From an uncultured Treponema sp. (GTDB lineage: Bacteria > Spirochaetota > Spirochaetia > Treponematales > Treponemataceae): DNA of 5,951 nt. A model generated the notes under the pieces. It did not search any database. It was not told the origin of the DNA and worked only from the letters and a program-made list of their open reading frames with translations. The stretch lies in the NCBI GenBank assembly GCA_937890485.1, contig CALBXN010000014.1:1-5951 (forward strand). Direction: 5' to 3'. Numbering within the stretch: the first letter of the stretch is position 1; every line of letters begins with the position of its first letter. This document shows, piece after piece, positions 4,976 through 5,951 of the stretch. Position numbers and translations under genes: made by a program.

Positions 4976-4988
4976 ATTTAATCCTTTT
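4966..4988. terminator. Possible bidirectional terminator across both stop codons
   Basis: GATTAAATTTAATC (4970-4983) is a perfect palindrome containing both the TAA of the thiamine kinase (4973-4975) and the TAA of the minus-strand gene (4978-4980). The stem can extend by pairing AAAA (4966-4969) with TTTT (4985-4988) if C4984 is bulged, leaving T runs on both strands. The AT-only stem is weak and the loop is tight, so function is uncertain. Confidence 0.4.
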
Positions 4989-5832
4989 TGCTTCGATTGT
5001 TTAATGAATCTAATGCACCAATTGCTTTTGAAGCGTCATCTCGTGAAACTGCTAAAAAATCAATTAGGATAGGGTATTCTTGTAAAATTTTTCCCCAGCG
5101 AGCAAATCTTTCAATTTGTAAATAATCATTTGCTGTAATTGTACTTTGGTTTTTAGTTAATTCTGCTAAGGATTGTTTTACTTTTGCTTGAAATTCTGCA
5201 TAAGAGGCTTTTGCAATATTGTATAATTCTGTATCTGGCATTTGTGCTGTTTTTACTGTTATGTTAGAAATTTCTAAGTCTTTGAATTTTGAATCAGCAT
5301 TAATTCCTGTTTTTAATTCTTCAGTATCTGTTGCAAGTAACATTAAGTTATTTGCGTTATCTAATGATTTTGATAAAATATACTGAATTACTTCTTGTGC
5401 AATTAAATCTCCTTGTTGATTTAAATATTCTTGTAATTGTTCGTTTTCTTTTGCATCAGTTCTACGAACAAAATTTGGTAAATAATTGCTTTTCATCATT
5501 AGTTCTGTTTGAACTGAAAATTTATATGAAAAATTTGGTGAGCCTTCTAGCATTGGACTATAAATATCTGCTGAAGGAAGTTCTCCTGAAATTGTGGTTG
5601 TTCTTGTTACAGGAATAATTGAAAAAATTCGCATTGATGTATTTGTAGGTAAAAGTCTTTCCCAAAACCAACAAAATTCTCCTGGTACTATTGTTTTTTG
5701 ACTGATTCCACTTGTTTTTGAAACCATAACTCCATAAGAGCCTGCTGGAACTGCAAATTGTCCCCAACCAATAAAAAATACTGCACCTGCAAAAATTATT
5801 ATTAGAAGTAGTGAAATTAAAAATTTTTTCAT
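4978..5832 (-). CDS. Membrane-anchored SPFH/band-7-like protein
   Basis: This 284-residue protein begins with MKKF and one hydrophobic helix (about 4-23), best read as an uncleaved signal anchor with the rest outside the cytoplasm; no lipobox Cys is present. Residues 26-63 resemble the start of an SPFH (stomatin/prohibitin/flotillin/HflK-C) domain: VPAGSYGVMV (28-37) followed by a PGEFCWF turn (50-56). The region from about 100 to 245 alternates predicted strands with amphipathic helices (LQEYLNQQGDLIAQEVIQYI; LYNIAKASYAEFQAKVKQSL), matching the family's helical tail. SPFH proteins assemble into membrane rings that regulate proteases or organise lipid domains; which applies here is unknown, and no FtsH or NfeD-like partner is in the window. 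The start has an SD-like TAGGAA 10 nt upstream. Family assignment is by resemblance and moderately sure. Confidence 0.7.
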   Translation of the reverse strand: MKKFLISLLLIIIFAGAVFFIGWGQFAVPAGSYGVMVSKTSGISQKTIVPGEFCWFWERLLPTNTSMRIFSIIPVTRTTTISGELPSADIYSPMLEGSPNFSYKFSVQTELMMKSNYLPNFVRRTDAKENEQLQEYLNQQGDLIAQEVIQYILSKSLDNANNLMLLATDTEELKTGINADSKFKDLEISNITVKTAQMPDTELYNIAKASYAEFQAKVKQSLAELTKNQSTITANDYLQIERFARWGKILQEYPILIDFLAVSRDDASKAIGALDSLNNRSKKD

Positions 5833-5842
5833 AATAAAAACA

Positions 5843-5848
5843 TTCCTA
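5843..5848 (-). promoter_or_regulatory. Ribosome binding site of the SPFH-like gene
   Basis: On the minus strand TAGGAA lies 10 nt before the ATG (5832-5830), an acceptable though slightly long SD spacing. It supports that start. Confidence 0.55.
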
Positions 5849-5870
5849 TCAAATACTAGACTTCTGATTG

Positions 5871-5892
5871 TAGTTTACATTATACTAAACTA
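5871..5892. promoter_or_regulatory. Operator-like inverted repeat around a -10 box
   Basis: TAGTTTA (5871-5877) and TAAACTA (5886-5892) are exact reverse complements separated by 8 bp. The spacer holds a minus-strand TATAAT (complement of 5879-5884), so a dimeric regulator bound here would block that box. The arm spacing of about 15 bp centre to centre is somewhat larger than one DNA turn. Confidence 0.35.
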
Positions 5893-5903
5893 TACAGATA
5901 GAT

Positions 5904-5931
5904 ATTATACAATTTATTTGGAGTAAAGCAA
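5904..5931 (-). promoter_or_regulatory. Possible upstream promoter of the SPFH-like gene
   Basis: On the minus strand TTGCTT (complement of 5926-5931) and a perfect TATAAT (complement of 5904-5909) are separated by 16 bp. A second TATAAT at 5879-5884 lacks a recognisable -35. Transcripts from the two would have leaders of about 65 and 40 nt. Confidence 0.4.
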
Positions 5932-5936
5932 TATTT

Positions 5937-5951
5937 ATGAAGCAAAAAATT
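5937..5951 (+). CDS. Start of a further gene, cut by the window end
   Basis: An ATG at 5937 opens MKQKI and runs to the last base. GGAG (5920-5923) is an SD-like sequence with a rather long 13-nt spacer. The gene would be divergent from the SPFH-like gene, sharing the AT-rich control region 5833-5936. Five codons are too few to name a product. Confidence 0.4.

Overview
The window looks like part of a host-associated Treponema (Spirochaetota) chromosome. The bulk of the DNA is very AT-rich. Protein features point the same way: a secreted Phe/Asn-rich protein ending in an aromatic residue, a TrpRS with the GDRPTG/HIGH signature, and the tail of a formylglycine-generating-enzyme (FGE/SUMF1)-type protein, a family expanded in treponemes. 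This placement is inferred from protein resemblance and composition only.

Layout. 3-140 (+) is the last 45 codons of an FGE-fold protein. It is GC-rich compared with its surroundings, and its residue pattern resembles the variable region of diversity-generating retroelement (DGR) target proteins such as Treponema denticola TvpA. 141-582 holds no credible gene but is dense in structure: tandem perfect hairpins (153-244), then an undescribed-looking foldback element (about 258-572) with imperfect inverted arms of roughly 90 bp around a centre with two hairpins and a GC-rich block. 583-1769 is a self-contained trpS unit with promoter, Shine-Dalgarno (SD), gene and intrinsic terminator. 1808-2845 (+) is an extremely AT-rich putative exported or outer-membrane protein. 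2816-4222 (-) is a class II CCA-adding tRNA nucleotidyltransferase, overlapping the previous gene tail to tail by 30 bp. 4247-4975 (+) is a thiamine pyrophosphokinase, divergent from cca with only 24 bp between start codons. 4978-5832 (-) is a membrane-anchored SPFH/band-7-like protein whose stop lies 2 bp from that of the kinase. At 5937 a further + strand gene appears to begin and runs off the window.

The genes do not form one operon; orientations alternate and each gene seems to have its own promoter. The functions are housekeeping (tRNA charging, tRNA 3'-end maturation, thiamine cofactor salvage) plus two envelope proteins. Two points about expression recur. Three genes (1808, cca, thiamine pyrophosphokinase) lack an SD and have a -10-like box ending 8-9 nt before the ATG, which predicts leaderless mRNAs. 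Three promoters also share a TATAAT-(A)GTAAA core. The least ordinary part of the window is the left 600 bp: the possible DGR variable region, the hairpin cluster and the foldback element. No template repeat, reverse transcriptase or accessory DGR gene lies in this window, so the DGR reading is a hypothesis.
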